Shown here piece by piece: positions 50,373 through 58,415 of a stretch of DNA of 64,000 nt. The notes under the pieces were generated by a model, which saw only the letters and a program-made list of their open reading frames with translations, did no database searches and had not been told where the DNA came from. The stretch's first letter is position 1. Every line of letters begins with the position of its first letter. A program made the translations under genes and the position numbers. Where the stretch lies: contig NZ_KB375270.1 in the NCBI RefSeq assembly GCF_000314735.2, positions 3,348,001-3,412,000 on the forward strand. Reading direction: 5' to 3'. The stretch is from Afipia felis ATCC 53690. GTDB taxonomy: Bacteria; Pseudomonadota; Alphaproteobacteria; Rhizobiales; Xanthobacteraceae.

Positions 50373-52682
50373 GTGGTTTCCATTCAGACGCGAATCTCTA
50401 CAGAACTCGGAGTCAAAGAGCAGCAAGTCCAAGCTGCCGTAGAGTTACTCGATAGCGGTGCTACCGTGCCGTTTATTGCTCGCTATCGCAAGGAAGTCAC
50501 AGGCTCGCTTGACGATGCACAGCTCCGCACGCTTGAGGAGCGGCTGCGGTATCTGCGTGAGCTAGAGGACCGACGCAAGGTGATCCTCGACTCCGTGCGC
50601 GAACAGGGCAAGCTCGACGCGACGCTTGAAGCGGCGATTATGGCGGCCGATAGCAAGAGCCGGCTTGAAGATATCTATCTTCCCTACAAGCCGAAGCGCC
50701 GCACCAAGGCCGAGATGGCAAGGGAGGCGGGTCTGGAGCCACTTGCAGACCTTTTGATGACGCAGCCTCTGAACGAACCCGAGGCGAGTGCGGCTCAATT
50801 TGTCTCAGTCGACAAGAATGTCGCCGACGTCGCAGCGGCCCTTGAGGGCGCGCGCGCTATTCTCGTTGAGCGTTTCGCGGAAAATGCAGACCTCATTGGC
50901 GCGCTGCGTGAGGAATTGTGGACGAATGGTCGCCTTAAATCGACCGTGCGTGACGGCAAGCAGGAGGCCGGCGCGAAATTCAAGGACTATTTCGAATTTT
51001 CGGAAGCCCTGAAAAAGATGCCGTCGCATCGCGTTCTGGCGTTGTCCCGCGGCGAAGGGGAGGAGATTCTCTCTCTGACCGTTGAGCCGGATGATGGGGA
51101 GACGCGCCCGACCATCAGTGCGTATGAGTTGCGTATCATGGGTGCCTTCGGCATCGCTGATCAGGGCCGTCCCGGGGACAAATGGCTCGTGGACACGGCA
51201 CGCTGGGCTTGGCGCACGAGGATTTTTACAACACTGTCGATCGATCTTCGGATGCGTCTGTGGAGCGCGGCCGAAGAGGAAGCCGTGCGCGTTTTTGCTT
51301 CCAACCTCCGTGATCTGTTGCTCGCTGCGCCGGGAGGTGCACGACCGACTCTCGGGCTCGATCCTGGATACCGGACGGGTGTGAAAGTCGCGGTCGTCGA
51401 CGCCACGGGCAAGGTCGTGGCCACGAGCACGATCTATCCGCACGAGCCGCAGCGGCGATGGGACGAAGCGCTCGCCGTCCTGATGAAACTCGTGCGCGAG
51501 CACAAGGTAGAGTTGGTTGCCATTGGCAACGGCACTGCCTCGCGCGAGACTGACAAACTTGCAATAGAGCTGGTCAAAAAACTCTCCGATCTCAAGCTGC
51601 ACAAGGTCGTCGTGTCAGAGGCGGGCGCATCAGTCTATTCGGCCTCGGCTTACGCGTCGGAAGAGCTTCCCGATCTCGACGTGACATTGCGTGGTGCGGT
51701 CTCTATCGCGCGACGCCTGCAGGACCCTCTCGCCGAACTGGTGAAAATCGATCCGAAATCAATCGGCGTCGGCCAGTATCAACACGATCTCAGTGAATTC
51801 AAACTGTCGAGATCGCTCGGTGCGGTGGTTGAAGATTGCGTCAACGGTGTCGGTGTGGATCTGAACACCGCTTCACCGCCTTTGCTGGCGCGCGTCTCCG
51901 GAATTGGAGCCGGCCTTGCCGAAAGCATCGTATCCTATCGCGACGCGCACGGTTCGTTCCGCTCTCGCAAAGCGCTTATGGATGTGCCGAGACTTGGCCC
52001 CAAGGCATTCGAGCAATGCGCCGGCTTCCTGCGTATTTCCGGCGGTGACGATCCGCTGGACGCATCCGCGGTGCATCCGGAATCCTATCCGGTAGTGCGC
52101 CGGATCATGGAATCCACCAAGAGTGATATTCGCGGCCTGATCGGAAACGCGCCGGTTCTGCGCGCGCTCAAACCGCAAGCTTTCGCCGACGACAAATTCG
52201 GTATTCCCACTGTCACGGATATCCTGCGGGAACTCGAGAAGCCAGGCCGCGATCCGCGGCCGGCATTCAAGACGGCGGAATTCAAGGACGGCGTCGAAAC
52301 ACTCAGCGACCTGCGGCCGGGTATGGTGCTCGAAGGGGCTGTAACGAATGTCGCGGCATTTGGGGCGTTCGTCGATATTGGTGTGCACCAGGATGGCCTT
52401 GTGCATGTCTCGGCAATGTCGAAGACCTTCGTGAAAGATCCCCGCAGCGTGGTGAAGCCGGGCGATATCGTGCGCGTGAAAGTGCTGGAAGTCGACCAGC
52501 CGCGTAAGCGTATCAGCCTGTCGCTTCGTCTTGACGATGAAATCGGTGCGCAGCCGCAGCGCTCTGCTGGAACCGACCGCGTTTCGGCCAAGCGCAGTTT
52601 TGCCAACAACCCGAGCCGCAATACGAAAACTTCAGACGGAGCGTTGGCGGATGCCTTGCGACGGGCAGGTCTCCGTGACTGA
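50373..52682 (+). CDS. tex: Tex-family S1 RNA-binding protein
   Basis: A 769-residue RNA-binding accessory factor linked to transcription and RNA processing. An N-terminal helical region (ELGVKEQQVQAAVELLDSGA, ATVPFIARYRKEVTGSLDDA), a YqgF-like domain (LGLDPGYRTGVKVAVVD), two HhH motifs (VDLNTASPPLLARVSGIGAG) and the C-terminal S1 domain (GAVTNVAAFGAFVDIGVHQD) are in order. AAGGTG precedes the GTG at 50373 by 7 nt; a TTG codon directly before it is an alternative. Codon use is somewhat less GC-rich than in the core genes. It lies inside the tRNA-bracketed segment. Confidence 0.93.
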   Translation: MVSIQTRISTELGVKEQQVQAAVELLDSGATVPFIARYRKEVTGSLDDAQLRTLEERLRYLRELEDRRKVILDSVREQGKLDATLEAAIMAADSKSRLEDIYLPYKPKRRTKAEMAREAGLEPLADLLMTQPLNEPEASAAQFVSVDKNVADVAAALEGARAILVERFAENADLIGALREELWTNGRLKSTVRDGKQEAGAKFKDYFEFSEALKKMPSHRVLALSRGEGEEILSLTVEPDDGETRPTISAYELRIMGAFGIADQGRPGDKWLVDTARWAWRTRIFTTLSIDLRMRLWSAAEEEAVRVFASNLRDLLLAAPGGARPTLGLDPGYRTGVKVAVVDATGKVVATSTIYPHEPQRRWDEALAVLMKLVREHKVELVAIGNGTASRETDKLAIELVKKLSDLKLHKVVVSEAGASVYSASAYASEELPDLDVTLRGAVSIARRLQDPLAELVKIDPKSIGVGQYQHDLSEFKLSRSLGAVVEDCVNGVGVDLNTASPPLLARVSGIGAGLAESIVSYRDAHGSFRSRKALMDVPRLGPKAFEQCAGFLRISGGDDPLDASAVHPESYPVVRRIMESTKSDIRGLIGNAPVLRALKPQAFADDKFGIPTVTDILRELEKPGRDPRPAFKTAEFKDGVETLSDLRPGMVLEGAVTNVAAFGAFVDIGVHQDGLVHVSAMSKTFVKDPRSVVKPGDIVRVKVLEVDQPRKRISLSLRLDDEIGAQPQRSAGTDRVSAKRSFANNPSRNTKTSDGALADALRRAGLRD

Positions 52683-52748
52683 AGGCAATGCGCGGGCTCG
52701 GCTGTCGCAATGGCTGTGCCATCGCGATCGTAAGGGCTCCTTTCGGCG

Positions 52749-52762
52749 CAAAGCGGACATGG
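52749..52762. repeat. Fragment of a dispersed repeat, copy 2
   Basis: CAAAGCGGACATGG, identical to 50113-50126. On the minus strand this region reads GHVRFAPKG, a peptide typical of repeat-derived sequence in Bradyrhizobium relatives. The two copies bracket tex. The remaining 222-bp gap (52683-52904) shows no gene. Confidence 0.5.
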
Positions 52763-52904
52763 CCTCGGCAGAGGTAGATTTCGCCGACAACAAGCGTAAC
52801 CGGCGAAGAATGGCGATGCTCCTTCGTTGGTTTGGCGGGATTCTCTATTGCTCGTTGGAGAGCCGTAGTGTTCGAATTCGATATGATTACAAACGGACTG
52901 ACAA

Positions 52905-53582
52905 ATGGATATTTTCGATCGGCTGAAGGCGGCGGCGATTGCGGACTGGCAAAGCTATATCGGCCATGACTTCGTCCTTCGCCTCGGAACGGGTACGTTG
53001 CCGCAGGCAGCATTTCGCGCCTACCTTGTGCAGGACTATTTGTTCCTGGTTCAATTTGCCCGAGCCTATGCGCTTGCCACCTACAAGAGTCGTACTGTTG
53101 CAGACATGCGGATAGCGCAGGCAGGGCTTTCCGCCATTCTCGACGAGATGAACCTTCATATACGGCTGTGCGGTCGTTGGGGTCTTTCGCCAAAGGAGAT
53201 CGAGGCGACCCCGGAACATCAGGCCACTATCGCCTATACGCGTTTCGTGTTGGATTGCGGTGCGGCCGGGGATCTGCTCGATCTGCATGTTGCGCTTGCT
53301 CCATGCGTTATCGGCTACGCTGAGATCGGTCGTAATCTGATGCCGAACCGCATCGAGGACCTCGGCAATCATCCTTACCGTGAATGGATTAGTGAATACG
53401 CAGGCGAGTCGTATCAGGACGTTGCTGTCGTGGCGCGACGTCATCTGGATGATCTCGCGGCGAGGGCGATGACCGAACAGCGCGTTGCAGAGCTTGCTGC
53501 TCTGTTTGGAAAAGCGTCAAGGCTTGAGGCGGAGTTCTGGCAGATGGGTCTCGATGTTGCTGAGCGGCATGCCACTACTTAG
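52905..53582 (+). CDS. tenA: TenA-family protein (thiaminase II / aminopyrimidine aminohydrolase-like)
   Basis: An all-helical 225-residue protein. Core motifs: LVQDYLFLVQFARAYALATY with the substrate-binding aspartate, the catalytic cysteine in ALAPCVIGYAEIG, and the late glutamate in LEAEFWQMGLDVAE. Classic TenA hydrolyses aminopyrimidines in thiamin salvage, but the wider family includes proteins with other or unknown substrates. There are no thiamin genes and no recognisable TPP riboswitch upstream. Its place beside an oxidoreductase/cupin cluster suggests it may act on another C-N substrate. Confidence 0.85.
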   Translation: MDIFDRLKAAAIADWQSYIGHDFVLRLGTGTLPQAAFRAYLVQDYLFLVQFARAYALATYKSRTVADMRIAQAGLSAILDEMNLHIRLCGRWGLSPKEIEATPEHQATIAYTRFVLDCGAAGDLLDLHVALAPCVIGYAEIGRNLMPNRIEDLGNHPYREWISEYAGESYQDVAVVARRHLDDLAARAMTEQRVAELAALFGKASRLEAEFWQMGLDVAERHATT

Positions 53583-53753
53583 GACTTCAATCATCTCCTG
53601 TTTTGCGGTTTCTTCCCATTTCCATCGCGTCAATCGCCCGCGGAGTTGAGGCGTGCCGCGCCTGCTCTCGATCCTGAGAAGTGGTCCTCGGGCAATATTC
53701 GCATCTAGCGCCGGTGGAGCAGTAAGGCTCTGGAGGGGCGCGAAGCCTGCCTG

Positions 53754-54779
53754 CTACAGTTCGATCTCAACCTTGCTCATGGGAATGTTTGAGCACATCA
53801 GCTGGCAGTGCTCCCGTGTCTTTGCCGACGTGACTCGGATTTTCATCAACTCGCCCACGACGACCTTGCGTGCGCACATGCCGCACATACCGGTGCGGCA
53901 GTTGAAGGGCGCCTTAATTCCGAGGCTTTCGGCGAATTCCAGCAACGTGCCTTGTTCAGGGGTCCAGATTGCCTCGATACCTGATGTCGTGAACGTCACC
54001 GATTGCGGATGGAGCGGCGGTAGCTCTTTTTCCTCCGCAATTTCGGCTGGCGGAGCGAGTGTTGCACCCATCTCCTGCTTGTAGATCCTACGGCATACGA
54101 CGCGGCTTTCGCGCAGGGCCGCCTCAGTCGCTGCAACAAACTCTCGTGGGCCGCAAATGTAGGCGTCGAACTCCTCGGAGGGGAGGAATTCCACGTCTTG
54201 GTCCAGATGCATCTCGCCGCCGAGATCGTATTCCTTGCCTGGCCGGTCGACCTGACGCGGATTGCTGAACCAGACTTTCCAGACGCTGTTCGGCAGATCA
54301 GCTTTCAGCGACCCCAGTTTGCCCTTCAGGGCGAATGTCGAACTGTTGAACGTGCTGTGCAGGAACACGACATGATGCCGTGATGCTCTCACGGCCAGTT
54401 CTTCTGCCATCGCGGTAACGGCGGCCTCGCCGATGTCCTTGCTGAAGATGACGACAGGTCGGTCGAGTTCAGCGGTGAGATGGAATGAACCCTGCGGCCC
54501 AGTCGCGTGGATGAGGCCGCCTTTTTCTGCCTGATCGGTCCAGAAGAACGCTGCCCGCGCAGCATCCTTCACGTCTGTATGAATGACCGTGATACGATAA
54601 ATCTTCGGGTCGGAGGAAAAGGCTGACAGCACATAAGGGCGCTCGCCGACACCCGGAATGTCGAAGGCAAGGTGCTGTCCGGCCTGAAAACGGCTCAGTG
54701 TCTCGTCCGATGTCAGGAATACGGAGATCGTATTCGGTGTTTCATTGACCTTCCGGGCGATTTTGTACTGTCGCTGCAT
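53754..54779 (-). CDS. Flavin reductase with C-terminal plant-type 2Fe-2S ferredoxin domain
   Basis: Electron-transfer reductase of 341 residues. The FAD-binding barrel (FQAGQHLAFDIPGVGERPYVL), NAD(P) domain (HATGPQGSFHL; DAYICGPREFVAA) and C-terminal ferredoxin (FNCRTGMCGMCARKVV, last Cys in LMCSNIP) follow the order of Hmp-/vanillate-demethylase-type reductases. The canonical CRxGxCGxC motif is kept. It would pass electrons from NAD(P)H to an oxygenase, but no oxygenase subunit is next to it. A 17-bp operator (54802) lies 23 bp upstream of its start. Confidence 0.87.
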   Translation of the reverse strand: MQRQYKIARKVNETPNTISVFLTSDETLSRFQAGQHLAFDIPGVGERPYVLSAFSSDPKIYRITVIHTDVKDAARAAFFWTDQAEKGGLIHATGPQGSFHLTAELDRPVVIFSKDIGEAAVTAMAEELAVRASRHHVVFLHSTFNSSTFALKGKLGSLKADLPNSVWKVWFSNPRQVDRPGKEYDLGGEMHLDQDVEFLPSEEFDAYICGPREFVAATEAALRESRVVCRRIYKQEMGATLAPPAEIAEEKELPPLHPQSVTFTTSGIEAIWTPEQGTLLEFAESLGIKAPFNCRTGMCGMCARKVVVGELMKIRVTSAKTREHCQLMCSNIPMSKVEIEL

Positions 54780-54801
54780 GTGCCGTCCCTGAGTTCCGAA
54801 T

Positions 54802-54818
54802 GTTTCTTATCAGGAAAC
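54802..54818. promoter_or_regulatory. Operator site 1 (GTWTC-N7-GAWAC)
   Basis: GTTTCTTATCAGGAAAC, a 17-bp near-palindrome, 23 bp upstream of the reductase start and in the divergent gap to the XRE-cupin regulator. It fits the consensus GTWTCYTATYAGGAWAC with site 2. Confidence 0.65.
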
Positions 54819-54832
54819 TTGAGGAGGATCAA

Positions 54833-54877
54833 ATGATGGGTGGCTGGCAGTTTGCTATAGATGGGATTATCTGCTGA
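54833..54877 (+). pseudogene. 5' fossil of a hydantoinase A/5-oxoprolinase-like gene
   Basis: A 14-codon frame, MMGGWQFAIDGIIC then stop, with an excellent ribosome site (GAGGAGG at 54821-54827) directly after operator site 1. The first ten residues closely resemble the N-terminus of bacterial 5-oxoprolinase/hydantoinase A proteins, which typically read GWQFxIDRGGTFTD. Homology ends after Asp10, as if the rest of the gene had been deleted. The alternative is a short leader peptide. The match is from memory of the family, not a search. Confidence 0.45.
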
Positions 54878-54941
54878 AAACGGTTCCGACTACGCCGGAC
54901 TATTGATAATCAAGAGTTTCTGGCGCAATTGACGATTCGAA

Positions 54942-55565
54942 ATGACAGCTACCGACATCTTGGAAACTGGGTCTAACAGCGAGCAGGAGACTGACACGCT
55001 CGGACGCCGGATCAGGCAACTCCGAAAAGCGCGGGAGCGCACGCTGGATTCGCTGGCGCAGGAGGTCGGGCTCACCAAGGGCTATCTTTCCAAGGTCGAG
55101 ACAGGTCGCCAGACACCGCCTTTGGGGACGTTGTCGAAACTCGCCAAGGCTCTCGGTACTGACCTTGCCGGACTCGTTGAAAACGGCACCACTGATCGCA
55201 CTGAGCTTGGTTATGAAGGTGTTTCGGTGGTGCGGGCCGATGAGCGGCGCAATGTCGTACGTGGTGCGACGTCATTCGGCTACGACTATCAGTCGCTGGT
55301 GCAGAATGCCGTCGGCAAGCACATGTCGCCGTTTCTGTTCACCTTCCCCTCGCAGATCCTCAAGGAAGTGTTTTTCGAGCATGGCGGCGAGGAGATGATC
55401 TTCGTGCTCAGCGGTGTTGTAGAATTCGAAGTCGGCAGCGAAACCTTCGAGTTGATGCCGGGCGACTGCATTTATTTCGATCCTCGCCAACGGCATCGCG
55501 GGCGCGGAAAGTACGGCGAGGCCAAGGCGCTGGTTGTACTGTACGAGCCGAAAAATCGCAGCTAG
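54942..55565 (+). CDS. XRE-family regulator with C-terminal cupin sensor
   Basis: A 207-residue regulator. The N-terminal helix-turn-helix (LGRRIRQLRKARERTLDSLA, VGLTKGYLSKVETGRQTPPL) is followed by a cupin (FFEHGGEEMIFVLSGVVEFE, PGDCIYFDPRQRHRG). This architecture is common in local regulators of catabolic or redox clusters. It is divergent from the reductase. It is the obvious candidate to bind the operators at 54802, 56091, 56820 and 56873; this is inference from co-location. Confidence 0.9.
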   Translation: MTATDILETGSNSEQETDTLGRRIRQLRKARERTLDSLAQEVGLTKGYLSKVETGRQTPPLGTLSKLAKALGTDLAGLVENGTTDRTELGYEGVSVVRADERRNVVRGATSFGYDYQSLVQNAVGKHMSPFLFTFPSQILKEVFFEHGGEEMIFVLSGVVEFEVGSETFELMPGDCIYFDPRQRHRGRGKYGEAKALVVLYEPKNRS

Positions 55566-55599
55566 TTCGTCTTCCTAAAAGGACGCGGCATAGAGCACT

Positions 55600-55627
55600 A
55601 AAAAAGGGGCGCTGCGAGCAGCGCCCC
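55600..55627 (-). terminator. Rho-independent terminator of the cupin gene
   Basis: GGGGCGCTGC (55606-55615) and GCAGCGCCCC (55618-55627) form a strong stem. The plus-strand run of six A before it becomes a T-run after the hairpin for minus-strand transcripts. It ends the cupin message and is shared space with the regulator's 3' end. Confidence 0.82.
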
Positions 55628-55662
55628 GAGATCAAGGCTGGGGGAACGATAGTGGCCTTGAA

Positions 55663-56067
55663 TCAGCTCGCGAGAGCGTCTTCCTTCTCGACGCCGAACC
55701 CCGCGGTTTCACCGAATTTGTTCGGCTTGCGATAGACGGCGAGCAGGATGCAGCCTTCGTCGCTCTTGGTCTCGTGATAGGAGCCCGGGTGGCGCCAGAC
55801 GAAATTGCCGGCCCGACAAATACCGTCATGGTCGTAGAACGAGCCTTCGAGCACGTAGCTCTGCTCGAGTTCCGGATGCTGGTGGAATGGAAGCGTGGTG
55901 CCCGGCTCCCACTTCAATAGGCAGGTCAGCTCGCCACTTGCCGGATTTTCATACAGAACCTTGATCTGGATGCCTTCGAACTGGGAAGGCTTCCAGCCCA
56001 TATCAGTGACCTTCACATAGACCGAGCCGCCTGGCGTGGGTTCCTTGGTGACGAAACGCGGATCCAT
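55663..56067 (-). CDS. Small cupin-domain protein, possible dioxygenase
   Basis: A single cupin of 134 residues. The metal-ligand motif is LPFHQHPELEQSYVLEGSFY and the second motif GNFVWRHPGSYHET, giving a three-His/one-Glu-like site. It resembles the ChrR-like and 2,4'-dihydroxyacetophenone-dioxygenase-like cupins. AAGGAGG precedes the ATG at 56067. Operator site 2 lies 24 bp upstream. It could be the metal enzyme of the cluster or an accessory binding protein. Confidence 0.83.
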   Translation of the reverse strand: MDPRFVTKEPTPGGSVYVKVTDMGWKPSQFEGIQIKVLYENPASGELTCLLKWEPGTTLPFHQHPELEQSYVLEGSFYDHDGICRAGNFVWRHPGSYHETKSDEGCILLAVYRKPNKFGETAGFGVEKEDALAS

Positions 56068-56090
56068 TGGGTATCCTCCTTGTTAAATAA

Positions 56091-56107
56091 GTATCCTATT
56101 AGGATAC
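56091..56107. promoter_or_regulatory. Operator site 2, perfect palindrome
   Basis: GTATCCTATTAGGATAC: perfect 8-bp arms around a single T, in the 65-bp gap between the DJ-1 gene stop and the cupin start. It is the best-conserved copy of the cluster operator. Confidence 0.72.
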
Positions 56108-56132
56108 AAAATGACATGAGATGTCAACTCGA

Positions 56133-56780
56133 TTATGCGGCCACGGTTTTTGGTGCAGCAGCGGCCTCGGAAAACGCGCCGTCGCCGCCGCTCCATCGAT
56201 ATTCGATGATGCGCGCGGTCTCTCTCGCGACGTCTGCGCCGCGAAGTCGTGCGATCAGATGCAATGTCGTATCGATTGCCAGAGCGACGCCGCCGCCGGT
56301 CACGACCGTTCCGGAATCAACGAACCGCGCTTCTGTACCATTCACTCCGGGGTAGAGCTTTTTCATCAAAGCGAGCGGCGTCTCGACGCCGGCAGGAGCG
56401 TAACGGCGGGTGGTTGCCTCCTTGCCGTCGAGCAGGCCAGCGCCTGCAACGATAAGCGCCCCAGTGCAAACTGACGCAACGATGCCCTTGCGTGAGAACG
56501 CCCGGATGAAGCTGAGAGTCTGTTCGTCCTTGCTGACCTCCGGCCATGCGGCCCCGCCGAGAATCATCAACACATCGCCGGGAGGACAATTCGTCACGCT
56601 GTAAGGCGCGAGGATCTCAAGTCCATTGGCCAGACGGACTATACCGGCCTTGTTGGCCACCAAAGCCATCTCAATACCCGGATCGACACGCTTGGCCATT
56701 GAAAGAACGCCGAATGTTGCGCCGATGTCGATCGGTTCAACATCATCATAGGCGTGGATGATGAACGTGGTGTTTGACAT
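56133..56780 (-). CDS. DJ-1/PfpI-family protein
   Basis: Class I glutamine-amidotransferase-like protein of 215 residues. The nucleophile elbow is GIVASVCTGALIVAGAGLLD with the reactive cysteine, and DVLMILGGAAWPE carries the upstream region. It resembles the isonitrile-hydratase/ThiJ subgroup more than chaperone-type Hsp31. GAGGAGG lies upstream of the ATG at 56780, and operator site 3 is 40 bp upstream. It is probably transcribed with the cupin gene, though site 2 between them could give the cupin its own promoter. Confidence 0.87.
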   Translation of the reverse strand: MSNTTFIIHAYDDVEPIDIGATFGVLSMAKRVDPGIEMALVANKAGIVRLANGLEILAPYSVTNCPPGDVLMILGGAAWPEVSKDEQTLSFIRAFSRKGIVASVCTGALIVAGAGLLDGKEATTRRYAPAGVETPLALMKKLYPGVNGTEARFVDSGTVVTGGGVALAIDTTLHLIARLRGADVARETARIIEYRWSGGDGAFSEAAAAPKTVAA

Positions 56781-56819
56781 GCCAGATATCCTCCTCAGCA
56801 AGAAACTTCGTCAAAATAA

Positions 56820-56836
56820 GTATCGCAAAAGGAAAC
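56820..56836. promoter_or_regulatory. Operator site 3
   Basis: GTATCGCAAAAGGAAAC, 40 bp upstream of the DJ-1 gene. The outer five bases on each side fit GTWTC/GAWAC, while the centre diverges. Confidence 0.55.
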
Positions 56837-56872
56837 TTAGTTGACAACTTTTCATTCTGCAACGATGCTCAA

Positions 56873-56891
56873 GTTTCTTAAGACGGGAAAC
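56873..56891. promoter_or_regulatory. Operator site 4, looser copy
   Basis: GTTTCTTAAGACGGGAAAC: GTTTC and GAAAC arms, with spacer 9 instead of 7. It lies 32 bp upstream of the transporter start, in the divergent gap with the DJ-1 gene. Confidence 0.4.
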
Positions 56892-56923
56892 AAACCCCGC
56901 AAAAGTCAACTAGGGAGAAACAA

Positions 56924-58228
56924 ATGTCGACGGCAGAGGTCCTTAATCCCGCTGTTCCCAAGGAAGGGTCCAGCATTAAACACATCGTTGCGGCGAGCGT
57001 GCTCGGCACGACGGTCGAATGGTATGATTTCCTTATCTACGGCACCGCGGCTGCGTTGGTGTTCAACAAGCTGTTCTTTCCGAATTTCGATCCGCTCGTC
57101 GGCACGCTTGCCGCGTTCGGCTCCTATGCGGTTGGCTTCGTCGCGCGTCCGCTCGGCGGCGCAATCTTCGGCCATTTCGGCGACAAGCTAGGCCGCAAGG
57201 CGATGCTCACGCTGACCATGATCATCATGGGTGCGGGCACGTTCCTGATTGGTTGTCTGCCCACCTATGATCAGGTCGGCATTCTTGCTCCGATCCTGCT
57301 GTTGATCCTGCGTATGGCGCAGGGCATCGGTATCGGCGGTGAGTGGGGTGGTGCGACCCTGATGGTCATCGAAAGCGGCGATCGCAACCGGCGCGGCTTT
57401 CTCGGCAGCCTTGTGCAGGTCGGTTTTCCACTCGGCATGGTGTGCGCGACCCTGATCTTCCTTCTCGTCTCAAAACTGCCTGATGAGCAGTTCATGAGTT
57501 GGGGCTGGCGTCTTCCGTTCTGGCTGAGTGCGATCCTCGTCGCCGTCGGGCTGTTCGTGCGCATGCGGCTCGTCGAAACGCCGAAGTTCGCGAAGGTCCA
57601 GGAGCAGGGTGAGATCTCCAACGCTCCGCTCCTCGACGTTCTCACCAAGGACTTCAAGAACTTCGTCGTCGCTGTCGGCCTCAAGATATCGGAAGTAGCG
57701 TGGGTGTATGTGCTGATCGGCTTCCTTGTCTACTACGCGACATCGCATCTTCATCTGTCGAAGACGGTTATTCTCGACGCGGTGCTTTACGCAGCGATTC
57801 TGGAACTGGTCACGCTGCCGCTGTTCGGCCTGTTGTCGGATTATGTGGGGCGCAAGCCGCTCTACATCGCAGGTACCATCCTATCGATGATTGTGGCCTT
57901 CCCGCTGTTTACGCTGGTCGCGACCAAGGACCCGACGACAATCGCGATTTCGATTGCGATCATCATGAGTATTACCCACGGTCTGATGTTCAGTCCGCAA
58001 GCTGCGTTCATTCCCGAACTGTTCGGCACGAAGGTGCGCTATAGCGGTGCCTCGCTCGGTGTGCAGGTATCGGCGGCAATCAGCGGCGGCTTCGCCCCGA
58101 TGATCGCAACGGGACTCCTTGCTTACTACGGCACCACGACGCCGATTTCCTGGTACCTCATCGCGCTCGGCGCCATCACGCTGATTGCGACACTGGTTTC
58201 GCGGGAAACTGCTTTCGAGGACCTGTAG
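56924..58228 (+). CDS. MHS-family metabolite/H+ symporter (MFS)
   Basis: Twelve-TM importer of 434 residues. MHS hallmarks: the N-terminal GTTVEWYDFLIYGTAAALVF, GGAIFGHFGDKLGRKAMLTL between TM2 and TM3, and RMAQGIGIGGEWGGATLMVI. The family takes up organic acids, shikimate, ketoglutarate, citrate or betaines. The substrate here is unknown but presumably the compound the cluster degrades. AGGGAGA precedes the ATG. It is followed by a terminator. Confidence 0.9.
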   Translation: MSTAEVLNPAVPKEGSSIKHIVAASVLGTTVEWYDFLIYGTAAALVFNKLFFPNFDPLVGTLAAFGSYAVGFVARPLGGAIFGHFGDKLGRKAMLTLTMIIMGAGTFLIGCLPTYDQVGILAPILLLILRMAQGIGIGGEWGGATLMVIESGDRNRRGFLGSLVQVGFPLGMVCATLIFLLVSKLPDEQFMSWGWRLPFWLSAILVAVGLFVRMRLVETPKFAKVQEQGEISNAPLLDVLTKDFKNFVVAVGLKISEVAWVYVLIGFLVYYATSHLHLSKTVILDAVLYAAILELVTLPLFGLLSDYVGRKPLYIAGTILSMIVAFPLFTLVATKDPTTIAISIAIIMSITHGLMFSPQAAFIPELFGTKVRYSGASLGVQVSAAISGGFAPMIATGLLAYYGTTTPISWYLIALGAITLIATLVSRETAFEDL

Positions 58229-58234
58229 TGAATC

Positions 58235-58263
58235 ATGAGCCGGCCCCCTTAGGGCCGGCTCAT
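58235..58263 (+). terminator. Hairpin terminator after the transporter gene
   Basis: A 12-bp stem, ATGAGCCGGCCC against GGGCCGGCTCAT, with a 5-nt loop, 6 nt after the stop codon. The T-run is weak. Confidence 0.6.
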
Positions 58264-58415
58264 CTCTGCCGCCCGGTTGATAGATGCGTTGGTCTGGCTA
58301 GAAGGCGCAAACGCTGGGCATAAAACGTTCAAGCAAAAAACACCTTGGGAAATACGGAGATAGACTCTGGCCGGCAAGGCCGGTCGCAGCGTCTCCGTCT
58401 GCAAAGAGAACAACA

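Noticed and set aside
50154-50432. A 92-codon minus-strand frame at the left end of the island
   Set aside because: Overlaps the start of tex by 60 bp and shows no recognisable domain or ribosome site; it could be a gene remnant but cannot be supported.
52683-52904. TPP riboswitch upstream of the tenA-like gene
   Set aside because: I looked for the THI-box core (CTGAGA with ACCTGA) and did not find it; the gap instead holds dispersed-repeat fragments.
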